64,000 nt of DNA. Source: Arthrobacter sp. Soil764. Its GTDB lineage: Bacteria > Actinomycetota > Actinomycetes > Actinomycetales > Micrococcaceae. The translations under genes and the position numbers were made by a program. The notes below the pieces were generated by a model. The model did no database searches. It saw only the letters and a program-made list of their open reading frames with translations, and was not told where the DNA came from. Shown piece by piece: positions 8,325-16,748 of the stretch. The stretch covers positions 203,708 to 267,707 of the forward strand of contig NZ_LMSI01000024.1 in the NCBI RefSeq assembly GCF_001428075.1, read 5' to 3'. Positions within the stretch are counted from its first letter, which is position 1; the number at the start of each line of letters is the position of its first letter.

Positions 8325-11300
8325 ATGTTTTCGAAAGTACTGGTTGCCAATCGCGGTGAAATTGCAATACGTGCCTTCCGCGCCGCATTCGAACTGGGTG
8401 CGCGGACGGTAGCGGTATTTCCTCACGAGGACCGAAAGTCCAGCCACCGAATGAAGGCCGATGAGGCGTACGAAATCGGTGAACAGGGGCACCCCGTGAA
8501 GGCTTACCTCTCCGTCGAAGCGATCATTGGTGCGGCAAAGAAGTCCGGGGCAGACGCAATCTACCCGGGCTATGGATTTCTAGCTGAAAATCCACGACTC
8601 GCGGCTGCTTGCAAAGCCAACGGCATCACGTTTGTCGGTCCTGCGACCTCTGTCTTGGAATTGACAGGTAACAAGTCCAGCTCGGTCGCCGCCGCCCGGG
8701 CGGCAGGCATCCCTGTCCTTTCCTCATCTTCCCCATCCGATACCGTGGATGAGCTGCTGAATCAGGCTCAGAAGATGCAATTTCCGCTGTTCGTCAAGGC
8801 GGTTGCAGGTGGGGGCGGCCGCGGAATGCGCCGCGTCAAGGACGGGTCTGAGCTGCAGGAAGCCATAATTTCAGCTTCTCGAGAAGCTGATGCGGCCTTT
8901 GGGGATCCGACCGTGTTTTTGGAACAAGCCGTTATAGGTGCACGCCATATAGAAGTGCAAATACTTGCAGATAATTTCGGTGGAGTAATCCACTTGTATG
9001 AGCGGGACTGCAGCCTGCAACGGCGGCATCAAAAGGTCATCGAGCTTGCCCCTGCTCCCAATCTTGACCAAGGCCTGCGGGAGCGCATCTGCAATGACGC
9101 CGTTACCTTCGCCAAGCACATAGGATACTCCGGCGCGGGCACCGTGGAGTTTCTGGTGGACCACCGCGGCAAACACGTTTTTATCGAGATGAATCCCCGC
9201 ATCCAGGTCGAGCACACAGTGACGGAGGAAATCACCGACATTGATATTGTTCAAGCGCAACTGCGCCTGGCAGGGGGCGAGTCACTTCCGGACCTCGGCC
9301 TGACCCAGGATGCCGTTAGGATCCGCGGTGCCGCCATTCAATGTCGCATTACCACGGAAGACCCCGCAAACGGCTTTAGGCCGGACAGTGGTCGGATCAG
9401 CACCTATCGAGCACCCGGTGGGGCGGGAGTACGCCTCGACGGCGGTGCCGCCTTAGGTGCCGAGATCGAAGCTCACTTTGACTCCCTGCTGGTCAAACTC
9501 ACCTGCCGCGGTAAAGACTTCCCTACTGCCATCGCCCGGGCCCGAAGAGCAGTAGCGGAATTCCGCATTCGAGGGTTGGCTACCAACATACCTTTCCTCC
9601 GGGCTGTTCTGGACGACCCGCAGTTCCAAGCCGGAACCGTCACCACTTCGTTCATAGAAGAACATCCAGAGTTGCTGGCGAAACATGTCTCTGCTGACCG
9701 TGGCACCCGCGTTCTGACTTATCTTGCAGATGTAACGGTCAACAAACCCCATGGTGAATACGGCGGAGGCCTGGGACCGGAACACAAATTGCCGGCGATG
9801 GATCTGACTTCCCCGCCGCCCGCCGGCTCACGGCAGAAACTCCTAGGTCTTGGACCTGAGAGGTTTGCAGCGTCCTTACGCGAGCAAAAGGCACTGGGCC
9901 TTACCGACACAACATTCCGTGATGGGCATCAGTCCCTGTTGGCAACCCGGGTCCGCACAAAGGATCTACTGACCGTAGCCGGGCACGTGGCACGAATAAC
10001 CCCGGAGCTGCTCTCCATCGAAGCCTGGGGAGGTGCTACCTATGATGTCTCTCTACGATTCCTGCACGAAGACCCGTGGGACCGGCTTGCCGCTATGCGC
10101 GAAGCGATCCCGAACATATGCCTGCAGATGCTTCTGCGCGGGCGCAACACGGTTGGTTACACGCCCTATCCCGACAAGGTAGCTCACGCTTTTGTGCAAG
10201 AGGCGGCAGCCACCGGAGTCGACATTTTCCGTATATTCGATGCTCTAAACGGGGTCGACCAGATGCGGACGGCAATTGATGCCGTCCGCAGCACCGGTAC
10301 ATCGCTGGCGGAAGTGGCCCTCTGTTATACCGGAAACCTCATTGACCCTGGCGAGAAGCTCTACACACTGGATTACTACCTCAATCTGGCTGAGGAGATC
10401 GTTAATGCTGGCGCCCACGCGCTGGCTATCAAGGACATGGCCGGTCTTCTGCGACCGGCAGCAGCGAAGAAGCTCGTCAGCGCGCTGCGGGCTAACTTCG
10501 ACCTCCCCGTTCACGTTCATACCCATGACACCCCCGGCGGGCAGCTGGCTACATACCTGGCATGCTGGGAGGCAGGCGCTGACGCCGTAGACGGTGCAGC
10601 TGCTCCGTTGGCGGGCACGACGAGCCAGCCTGCACTGTCAGCCATCGTAGCCGCGACTGCCGACACTGAGCGGGACACCGGAATGAACCTCCAGGCAGTG
10701 TGCGATCTGGAGCCCTACTGGGAGGCTGTCCGGACACTCTATGCGCCGTTTGAATCTGGACTGTCCGCTCCAACTGGCCGCGTTTACCGTCATGAGATCC
10801 CGGGAGGCCAGCTGTCGAACCTCCGTCAGCAAGCGATCGCGCTCGGTATGCGTGATCGTTTTGAAGACATCGAAACCAAGTACGCCGAGGCAGACGCAAT
10901 GCTGGGCCGGCCAGTCAAGGTCACCCCAAGCTCGAAAGTCGTGGGCGACCTGGCGCTTGCTCTGGTGGGAGCTGGTGTGTCGGCAGATGAATTTGCGGAG
11001 GCCCCCGGCAAATACGACATACCAGATTCCGTTGTGGGCTTCCTCAACGGTGAACTGGGCGACCCTCCCGGAGGATGGCCTGAGCCTCTGAGGACGAAGG
11101 CGCTCATTGGGCGAACCAATGAGACGAAAACCGGCGTAGTTTCCGACGAAGAAAACCGCCTGTTGTCCATGGTCGGTGATCGCCGGCGATCTACCTTGAA
11201 CCGGCTGCTCTTTCCCGGACCTGCGGCTGAATTCGAAAGCCATCGCGAACAATATGGGGACACATCGTCCATAAGCACCGCTGAATTTCTTTATGGGCTG

Positions 11301-11750
11301 CGTCAGGGCCAGGAATGCAGCGTGGAACTGGACCGCGGAGTAAGTCTTCTCATCGGGCTCGAAGCCATTTCAGAACCGGATGAGCGGGGAGTCCGGACGG
11401 TAGTTTGCCAGATTAACGGACAGCTGCGCCCCGTCGAAGTCTTTGACAAGACCCTGGGCATCAAGGCCGCAGTCGCCGAAAAGGCGGACCCTCTAAACAG
11501 CAACCATGTCTCTGCGCCATTTACCGGCGTGGTGACGCTCAAAGTTGCCGAGGGTCAGGAGGTGACGAGGGGGGACATCGTAGCGACTATCGAAGCCATG
11601 AAAATGGAAGCATCGATTACGGCACCCACCTCGGGAACTGTGTCGCGCGTGGCGGTAGGTCCCGTTACCCGGGTAGAAGGATCTGACCTGCTGATCGTCT
11701 TAGCCGAGGAGCCGGTTTCGCAGCCTATCCAAACGGAACGACCAGTATGA
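8325..11750 (+). CDS. pyc: Pyruvate carboxylase
   Basis: This 1141-aa single-chain biotin enzyme makes oxaloacetate from pyruvate, bicarbonate and ATP in the cytoplasm. The N-terminal biotin carboxylase domain (about 1-450) has VANRGEIAIRA, the glycine-rich ATP loop KAVAGGGGRGMRRV, and EMNPRIQVEHTVTEE. The carboxyltransferase domain (about 530-800) has TDTTFRDGHQSLLATR, ALAIKDMAGLLRP and VHVHTHDTPGGQ. The C-terminal biotinyl domain carries the biotin-accepting Lys1093 in EAMKMEA. Length matches the roughly 1130-1150 aa norm. Its place inside a catabolic operon whose end product is pyruvate suggests a dedicated anaplerotic/gluconeogenic copy. It overlaps the exporter gene by 4 bp. Confidence 0.96.
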   Translation: MFSKVLVANRGEIAIRAFRAAFELGARTVAVFPHEDRKSSHRMKADEAYEIGEQGHPVKAYLSVEAIIGAAKKSGADAIYPGYGFLAENPRLAAACKANGITFVGPATSVLELTGNKSSSVAAARAAGIPVLSSSSPSDTVDELLNQAQKMQFPLFVKAVAGGGGRGMRRVKDGSELQEAIISASREADAAFGDPTVFLEQAVIGARHIEVQILADNFGGVIHLYERDCSLQRRHQKVIELAPAPNLDQGLRERICNDAVTFAKHIGYSGAGTVEFLVDHRGKHVFIEMNPRIQVEHTVTEEITDIDIVQAQLRLAGGESLPDLGLTQDAVRIRGAAIQCRITTEDPANGFRPDSGRISTYRAPGGAGVRLDGGAALGAEIEAHFDSLLVKLTCRGKDFPTAIARARRAVAEFRIRGLATNIPFLRAVLDDPQFQAGTVTTSFIEEHPELLAKHVSADRGTRVLTYLADVTVNKPHGEYGGGLGPEHKLPAMDLTSPPPAGSRQKLLGLGPERFAASLREQKALGLTDTTFRDGHQSLLATRVRTKDLLTVAGHVARITPELLSIEAWGGATYDVSLRFLHEDPWDRLAAMREAIPNICLQMLLRGRNTVGYTPYPDKVAHAFVQEAAATGVDIFRIFDALNGVDQMRTAIDAVRSTGTSLAEVALCYTGNLIDPGEKLYTLDYYLNLAEEIVNAGAHALAIKDMAGLLRPAAAKKLVSALRANFDLPVHVHTHDTPGGQLATYLACWEAGADAVDGAAAPLAGTTSQPALSAIVAATADTERDTGMNLQAVCDLEPYWEAVRTLYAPFESGLSAPTGRVYRHEIPGGQLSNLRQQAIALGMRDRFEDIETKYAEADAMLGRPVKVTPSSKVVGDLALALVGAGVSADEFAEAPGKYDIPDSVVGFLNGELGDPPGGWPEPLRTKALIGRTNETKTGVVSDEENRLLSMVGDRRRSTLNRLLFPGPAAEFESHREQYGDTSSISTAEFLYGLRQGQECSVELDRGVSLLIGLEAISEPDERGVRTVVCQINGQLRPVEVFDKTLGIKAAVAEKADPLNSNHVSAPFTGVVTLKVAEGQEVTRGDIVATIEAMKMEASITAPTSGTVSRVAVGPVTRVEGSDLLIVLAEEPVSQPIQTERPV

Positions 11751-12835
11751 GATCCCCGACCGCTCCCGCGACGGGAACTGGGGCAGAGTATCAGCCGCGT
11801 TCCCCGCTATCCTTTATCAGGAAGCAACTCCCGTTGTTGCCGGGTCTGGCGGCCTGTGCAGCCGCGGTCAGCCTTTCGTTGCTTCTCCACAGCATCTTTC
11901 CTTTCATCCCCGCGATGACTTCCGCCGTAGCACTGGGAATCCTTGCGGGAAACCTTCCCTTCATTCACCGGCCGATTGAGGGCCCGATGAAACCCGGATT
12001 GACCTTTGCTGGAAAACGCCTCATGCGGGCAGGCATCGTCGTTCTGGGCCTGAAGCTCAGTGTTATCGACATCATGCAACTGGGGTGGGTGACCTTCGGC
12101 ATTATTGCCTTGGTGGTGCTCCTTACCTTCGTTGGAACCTATTTTTTGGGAAAGCTGTTCCGTCTTCCTGGCGATACCCCGTTGCTCATAGCTACCGGCT
12201 TCTCGATCTGTGGAGCGTCGGCAATCGGAGCGATGGCCGCGGCACGAGGTACGAAGCATGAGGACACCGTGCTACCGGTGGCACTTGTAACACTTTGTGG
12301 CACACTCGCCATCGGTGTCCTTCCACTCCTTATGCTCCCCCTGAACCTGGACGCTGTGACTTTCGGCCAATGGGTTGGCATATCTGTACATGATGTAGGA
12401 CAGGTAGTAGCCGCTGCGCAGGTGGCAGGCGGCGGAGCACTCGCTGTCGCACTCGTGTTCAAACTGACCAGAGTCGTGCTGCTGGCACCCATAGTCTCCC
12501 TCGCAGCCCTAGTCTCAAGGCGCCGGTTTCAAATTCCCGACGCCGAAAGTCCTGGGGAGAAGCAGAAGATGCCGCCAGTCATTCCATTATTCGTTGTCGG
12601 ATTTCTGGCGATGATTCTGATCAGGTCTCTGGGCTGGGTTTCCCCAGACATGCTGCAGGCAGCGGGACTGGTCCAGGACATCTTCCTCGGCTCGGCACTG
12701 TTCGGCCTCGGCGCCTCGGTCAAGTTGGGACAATTGCTTACGTCCGGGTTGAGAGGCGCCTCAATGGCATTGTGCGCCTGGTTCCTGATAGCCGCTTTGG
12801 GTTATGGTGCTGTGCGATTCCTCGGGGCCATGTAG
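11747..12835 (+). CDS. YeiH/UPF0324 (COG2855) family putative sulfate or sulfite exporter
   Basis: This 362-aa polytopic membrane protein belongs to the YeiH family, with about ten hydrophobic helices. Family segments are GLTFAGKRLMRAGIVVLGLKLS, ATGFSICGASAIGAMAA and the C-terminal FLGSALFGLGASVKLGQL. Related proteins (TauZ/SuyZ type) are encoded beside sulfonate-cleaving enzymes and are thought to export the sulfite or sulfate released. The ATG overlaps the pyruvate carboxylase stop (ATGA), so it is co-translated with the operon. This gene is the strongest single pointer to sulfur chemistry here. Confidence 0.85.
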   Translation: MRSPTAPATGTGAEYQPRSPLSFIRKQLPLLPGLAACAAAVSLSLLLHSIFPFIPAMTSAVALGILAGNLPFIHRPIEGPMKPGLTFAGKRLMRAGIVVLGLKLSVIDIMQLGWVTFGIIALVVLLTFVGTYFLGKLFRLPGDTPLLIATGFSICGASAIGAMAAARGTKHEDTVLPVALVTLCGTLAIGVLPLLMLPLNLDAVTFGQWVGISVHDVGQVVAAAQVAGGGALAVALVFKLTRVVLLAPIVSLAALVSRRRFQIPDAESPGEKQKMPPVIPLFVVGFLAMILIRSLGWVSPDMLQAAGLVQDIFLGSALFGLGASVKLGQLLTSGLRGASMALCAWFLIAALGYGAVRFLGAM

Positions 12836-13201
12836 CGTCGGCTCCTGACTTCAGCCCAAGATCCGCCGTGAGGAAATCCAGCGTGCAGCAGCCGTGATGT
12901 CTGGACCATTCAGTAAAGGAATCCGCGAAAGATTTTTCAGATCCCCCGGTTAGCCCATCATTGAATTGATCGGTGAGCCGCGGTGCAAATCAAAGGGAGA
13001 ACAGATGACATTGGGTAGCTTTGTAACGTGGGCGTGGCCAGAGGACGCGAAGGGGCGCGTATGGACGAGGGGATTGCTGCTCTCTGCGGGCTGGATGCCC
13101 GGGAAGTCCGAACATCACGTGCCCCTCCAGACGGCGCGGCGGGCGGATTTTCGACAAGTCGTTGCCGCCGGACGAGGCCCGGACTGCCTTGGTATCGGCG
13201 C
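12836..13201. other. Gene-poor interval after the sulfonate-type operon
   Basis: I see no convincing gene here. Short frames in this stretch lack family motifs and ribosome binding sites. It separates the lower-GC operon from the higher-GC remainder and may contain the junction. Confidence 0.4.
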
Positions 13202-13462
13202 ATGAGCGAAGCGAAACAAAGTCCTCCCCGGCTCTGTCGGGCCTGTAGCACAGAATCGATGTTTGGCCCCCTGCATCTGTACCCCGAAACCGGAATGGGA
13301 AAGGGTGAGGTATCTGTCGCGACTATGGGGTCGACGCGAGGATTTGGGAGGGTGCGGAGGGTGTCGCTTTCGGTGTGGACCTGCCGGCATTGTGGGCTGC
13401 TTGAACTCGTCGCTGCGGACCCCGAATCGCTCTTCCAGTACTGGTCGGCCGAACAGAGATAG
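13202..13462 (+). CDS. Small zinc-ribbon protein, hypothetical
   Basis: This is an 86-aa frame with two CxxC pairs, CRACSTESMFGPL near residue 12 and WTCRHCGLLELVA near residue 60, the layout of a zinc ribbon, ending in PESLFQYWS. I take the ATG at 13202; the frame continues upstream but that part looks non-coding. No strong Shine-Dalgarno sequence is visible. The function is unknown; the Cys pattern is the only support. A hairpin follows at 13469-13502. Confidence 0.42.
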   Translation: MSEAKQSPPRLCRACSTESMFGPLHLYPETGMGKGEVSVATMGSTRGFGRVRRVSLSVWTCRHCGLLELVAADPESLFQYWSAEQR

Positions 13463-13732
13463 GCATAGCGGGCACCGACCAGTTCATCACGGCCGGTGCC
13501 CGTGTCGCGATAAGCTACGCCATGATGAGGAAGCTTTCCCGCCTGCAGGTACATATCGGCGGGTGGGGCCACAAGGCGAGATATCTGACGCATCCTTAGA
13601 ACGCTGTTTACCGCTTGAATAACGTCCGCAGAGATCGAACAATCGACACAAACATCACCCCGCTCAAGTTTCGGGCGGTCGACTCGGGCTCTCAGGACCC
13701 TTCAAGTAGTTACCAGGGCTGATTTGAAGTAC

Positions 13733-13834
13733 ACCCCAACCTGACGTCAGGTATTGGTATGGACTACGTGAAATTGGAGTCCGAAACCGATTTTCCTGAC
13801 GCCCTAATCCGACGTTCAAAGACCCCAACCTGAC
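13733..13834. repeat. 13-bp direct repeat with embedded palindrome
   Basis: ACCCCAACCTGAC occurs at 13733-13745 and again at 13822-13834. The first copy runs into the perfect 14-bp palindrome ACCTGACGTCAGGT (13739-13752). Reverse-complemented, the second copy reads GTCAGGTTGGGGT, which resembles the style of some insertion-sequence ends, but no transposase remnant is visible. It could equally be a regulator site. Confidence 0.4.
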
Positions 13835-13930
13835 ACCTACCCCCTGGACGGTCGTGCCGAGAGCCGCTTATTCCGGAGGTCAAATACCGTGTGCTCTACC
13901 AGAGACAGGGAACAACAACTTCAAAAGAAT

Positions 13931-13946
13931 GTTCAGCATACGGTAC
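13931..13946. promoter_or_regulatory. Putative IclR operator (GTTCAG-N4 site 1)
   Basis: GTTCAGCATACGGTAC matches the GTTCAG-N4-CTGAAC palindrome at 15823 with two mismatches in the right half. It lies 22 bp before the D-2-hydroxyacid dehydrogenase start and overlaps the expected -35 region. Confidence 0.5.
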
Positions 13947-13967
13947 GCAATCCATTATGATGAACGC

Positions 13968-15020
13968 ATGACTTCCCGTAAGACCGTGGCCATCGCCGTC
14001 CCACTCGAGGCCGAGCTTGTGGACCAGATCCGCGCCGTTGATCCATCGGTCACCGTCCTTTACGAGCCCGACGTCCTGCCGCCGGAACGCTACCCGGCAG
14101 ACCATGCCGGTGATCCCGCCTTTAAGCGCACCGAGGAGCAGGAGGAACGCTACTGGGCCATGCTCAACAGCGCCGAGGTGCTCTACGGATTTCCCAACGA
14201 AAGCCCTGCCGGGCTTGCCCGCATCGCCCGCGACAACCCCGGACTCCAATGGGTCCATGCCATGGCGGCGGGAGCAGGCGGAGCGGTCAAGACGTCCGGC
14301 CTCAGCCAGGACGTCCTGCAGAAATTCAAGATCACCACCTCCGCCGGAGTGCACGCCCTGCCCTTGGCCGAATTCGCCGCGCTGGGGATCCTCAACGGCT
14401 TTAAACGGACATCCGAACTTGCCCAGGACCAGGCGGCGAAAGTCTGGCCCACCCTCCGGGTCCCCACCCGGCTGGTCAACGGGTCCAACCTGGCAATCAG
14501 CGGGCTGGGCGAAATCGGCCTGGAAACAGCCAGGATCGCCCGCGCCCTGGGCATGAAGGTCAGCGGCAGCAAACGCACCGTGGAACCCATCGAGGGAATT
14601 GACCAGGTTGTGGACAACGCCGGCCTCCCCGCCCTCCTGGCCACGGCAGACGCCGTCGTCAACACCCTTCCGGGCACGGAGTACACGGAGAGGCTGTTCA
14701 ACCGCGAACTGTTCGCCGCCATGAAACCCGGCACAACGTTCGTCAATGTTGGCCGCGGCACTGTGGTGGACGAGGACGCCCTGCTGGAGGCACTGGACAA
14801 CGGCCAGGTGGGCTATGCGTGCCTGGATGTCTTCGCCGTGGAGCCGCTGCCGCAGGACAGCCCGCTGTGGAACCATCCCCGGGTCATGGTTTCACCCCAT
14901 ACCTCGGCGCTCAGCGCAGCCGAGAACCGCCTCATCACCGAACGCTTCTGCCGCAACCTGCGCATCTTCCTCGACGGCGGGGATCTCCCCCACCTCGTGG
15001 ACACGGTGCACTTCTACTAG
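13968..15020 (+). CDS. D-2-hydroxyacid dehydrogenase family protein
   Basis: This 350-aa NAD(P)-dependent enzyme of the SerA/GhrA-like family has an intact Rossmann loop, ISGLGEIGLETA, and all three catalytic residues: Arg in NVGRGTVVDEDAL, Glu in FAVEPLPQ and His in VSPHTSALS. It probably interconverts a 2-hydroxyacid and a 2-oxoacid in the cytoplasm. I chose ATG 13968 because the longer frame runs into promoter-like DNA and a TATGAT box lies 6 bp upstream. It leads a likely unit with the FAH-family gene 19 bp downstream and the IclR gene. The substrate is unknown. Confidence 0.88.
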   Translation: MTSRKTVAIAVPLEAELVDQIRAVDPSVTVLYEPDVLPPERYPADHAGDPAFKRTEEQEERYWAMLNSAEVLYGFPNESPAGLARIARDNPGLQWVHAMAAGAGGAVKTSGLSQDVLQKFKITTSAGVHALPLAEFAALGILNGFKRTSELAQDQAAKVWPTLRVPTRLVNGSNLAISGLGEIGLETARIARALGMKVSGSKRTVEPIEGIDQVVDNAGLPALLATADAVVNTLPGTEYTERLFNRELFAAMKPGTTFVNVGRGTVVDEDALLEALDNGQVGYACLDVFAVEPLPQDSPLWNHPRVMVSPHTSALSAAENRLITERFCRNLRIFLDGGDLPHLVDTVHFY

Positions 15021-15039
15021 GCCGCGGCAGGGAGAACCA

Positions 15040-15777
15040 ATGCGCATTGCCAGGATCCAAACAGCAGCAGGTCCGCAGCATGCAGTGGAACGCGACGGGA
15101 CGTGGGACCACATCATGGACCCGTTTGAAAGCGCACTCCGCTACACGGGCGGCACCACGGCACACAGTGAGGCCAACTTCCTCGCCCCGGTGACTCCCGC
15201 CGTCGTCCTCGGCATCGGCCACAACCGGACCCTGAATGACCATCAGCTGCCAATCCAGGCCTGGCACAAGTCCGTTCACACCATCGCCAACCCCGGGGAC
15301 ACGGTAACGGCCGCCCGCAACCGCGGCACCGTCAACGTCGAAGGGGAGCTCGCCGTCGTGATTGGCAGGACAGCCACCAACCTGACTGCAGCGAATGCCC
15401 TGGACCACGTCCTGGGCTATACCTGCGTCAACGACGTCACCAACGTTGACCAAAACGCCGTGGATGAAAGGAACTTCCAAGGCAAGGCCGGCGTCAACTA
15501 CACCCCACTGGGACCGTGGATCGAAACCGAACTCCCGGACCCTGAGCGTACGGGCATCGACGTGTACGTGAACGGAACAGCCAGGGCCAACTCCGGCACC
15601 TTCAACCTGCCATCCAGCGTGGCCGAATGCCTCGTCTACGTCACGTCCTGGCTCACCCTTGAGCCGGGGGACGTGGTGATGACCGGCGCGCCCGGAACCG
15701 CGGTACCCGTGACGCCCGGTGACCGGGTGGACGTTGTGGTGGAGGGAATCGGAACCCTGAGCAACGCCGTGGCCTGA
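15040..15777 (+). CDS. Fumarylacetoacetate hydrolase (FAH) family protein
   Basis: This 245-aa FAH-superfamily enzyme starts at ATG 15040 with GGGAGAA upstream. The acidic metal ligands are visible: NVEGELAVVIGR (E-x-E) and DVTNVDQN, plus the LEPGDVVMTGAPGTAVPV motif near the C-terminus. Members hydrolyse acylpyruvates, isomerise 2-hydroxymuconates or decarboxylate oxaloacetate-like compounds. The pairing with a 2-hydroxyacid dehydrogenase and an IclR regulator suggests a small 2-oxoacid or aromatic-ring-fission catabolic set. The exact reaction cannot be read from sequence. Confidence 0.87.
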   Translation: MRIARIQTAAGPQHAVERDGTWDHIMDPFESALRYTGGTTAHSEANFLAPVTPAVVLGIGHNRTLNDHQLPIQAWHKSVHTIANPGDTVTAARNRGTVNVEGELAVVIGRTATNLTAANALDHVLGYTCVNDVTNVDQNAVDERNFQGKAGVNYTPLGPWIETELPDPERTGIDVYVNGTARANSGTFNLPSSVAECLVYVTSWLTLEPGDVVMTGAPGTAVPVTPGDRVDVVVEGIGTLSNAVA

Positions 15778-15822
15778 GCCGGCCAGCATCCGGGGGCGTC
15801 GCGACGCCTTAAGATGGATAAC

Positions 15823-15838
15823 GTTCAGTTGACTGAAC
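15823..15838. promoter_or_regulatory. Putative IclR operator (GTTCAG-N4-CTGAAC, site 2)
   Basis: GTTCAGTTGACTGAAC is an inverted repeat with perfect 6-bp arms, 36 bp upstream of the iclR-type gene. Related 16-bp sites occur at 13931 and 16749 in front of the two flanking genes, pointing to a local regulon. Confidence 0.6.
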
Positions 15839-15874
15839 ACCAGCGAAGCCTCGCCCGGCAACCTAAGGAGAATC

Positions 15875-16672
15875 ATGGCCGATTCCCCCATTCCCGTTTC
15901 ATCCGATAAGTCGGGAACCTCCTCTCCGGCGCCCGCAGTCACGCGCGCCGCAGCCGTCCTGGATGCTCTGGCCGCCTCGGCAACCGGCCGGCTGACACTG
16001 AGCGACCTGTCGCGCGAAGTGGGAATTCCCAAGTCATCCACCTCCAACCTCCTGCTGGCCCTGGAGGAGGCGCGCCTGGTCAACAGGCAGGGCGCGGAGT
16101 TCACGCTTGGCCGCAAGCTGGTGGAACTGGGTGCCGCCTACCTGGGCCGCATGGACGAAGTCCAGGAGTTCTACCGTTACTGCGAACAAGCCTCCGTCCT
16201 TTCCCGCGAGACGGTCCGGATCGCCATGCTGGACGGAACCAACGTCATTTACCTGGCCCGCTACGAGGGCCACCCCGCGGTCCGGCTCACCTCCAACATC
16301 GGGGACAAGATGCCCGTATCCCTCTGCGCAGTGGGCAAGGCGCTGATCGCCCGACTCAACGTGCACGACATTGAGGAGATGTTCCCCGATGACGCAGAGC
16401 TGCCAGTCCTCACGCCCAAGTCCCTGCGGACGGGCGGGGAGCTGAAGGCCCAGTTGCGGGAAATCCGCGAGCAGGGCTTTGCCTTCGAGGATGAAGAATC
16501 CACCACCGGCGTGGTCTGCCTGGCCGTTGCCGTCCCCACGCGGGGCGCGCACGGTCCCAGCCTGGGCCTTTCCGTAACGGCGCTCAAGGCCACCTACACA
16601 CCGGAACAGGGTTCCCAGATAGTCAAGGAACTGCAGGAACTGGCGCACTCGCTGGGCAACCCGATGGGCTAG
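15875..16672 (+). CDS. IclR family transcriptional regulator
   Basis: This 265-aa regulator starts at ATG 15875 after CTAAGGAG. The N-terminal winged helix-turn-helix is LTLSDLSREVGIPKSSTSNLLLALEEARLV. The C-terminal GAF-like IclR effector domain shows SRETVRIAMLDGTNVIYLARYEG, VSLCAVGKALIA and VVCLAVAVPTRGAHGPSLGLSVTALKA. IclR proteins bind small organic acids and control neighbouring catabolic genes. The GTTCAG-N4 sites before this gene, the dehydrogenase and the MFS gene suggest that it controls all of them, itself included. Confidence 0.93.
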   Translation: MADSPIPVSSDKSGTSSPAPAVTRAAAVLDALAASATGRLTLSDLSREVGIPKSSTSNLLLALEEARLVNRQGAEFTLGRKLVELGAAYLGRMDEVQEFYRYCEQASVLSRETVRIAMLDGTNVIYLARYEGHPAVRLTSNIGDKMPVSLCAVGKALIARLNVHDIEEMFPDDAELPVLTPKSLRTGGELKAQLREIREQGFAFEDEESTTGVVCLAVAVPTRGAHGPSLGLSVTALKATYTPEQGSQIVKELQELAHSLGNPMG

Positions 16673-16720
16673 GTACCTGGAGGAGCGGGCATGCCCGGTC
16701 GTAAGAAACCAAAAAGACTA

Positions 16721-16748
16721 TTGCCGGTTGTTCAAGATGCTGTATTGT
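16721..16748 (+). promoter_or_regulatory. Putative promoter of the MFS gene
   Basis: TTGCCG (16721-16726) and TATTGT (16743-16748) are spaced by 16 bp. The operator-like site at 16749-16764 begins directly after the -10 box, a typical place for repression. Confidence 0.4.

Larger units (their letters stand above)
13463..13967. other. Intergenic region with repeat, palindrome and IclR-type operator
   Basis: No gene is supported in these 505 bases. CGGGCACCG (13469-13477) pairs with CGGTGCCCG (13494-13502) as a hairpin after the zinc-ribbon gene. The stretch also holds the direct repeat and palindrome listed at 13733-13834 and an operator-like site at 13931-13946. A putative -10 TATGAT (13956-13961) ends 6 bp before the ATG at 13968, so the next mRNA could be leaderless. 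Confidence 0.45.

Noticed and set aside
973..12835. A complete sulfoquinovose pathway
   Set aside because: No sulfoquinovosidase, sulfoquinovose isomerase, kinase, aldolase or transketolase-type gene is present; only the C3 part is encoded here.
13733..13834. A complete insertion sequence or CRISPR array
   Set aside because: Only two short repeats, no transposase frame, and no regular spacer pattern.
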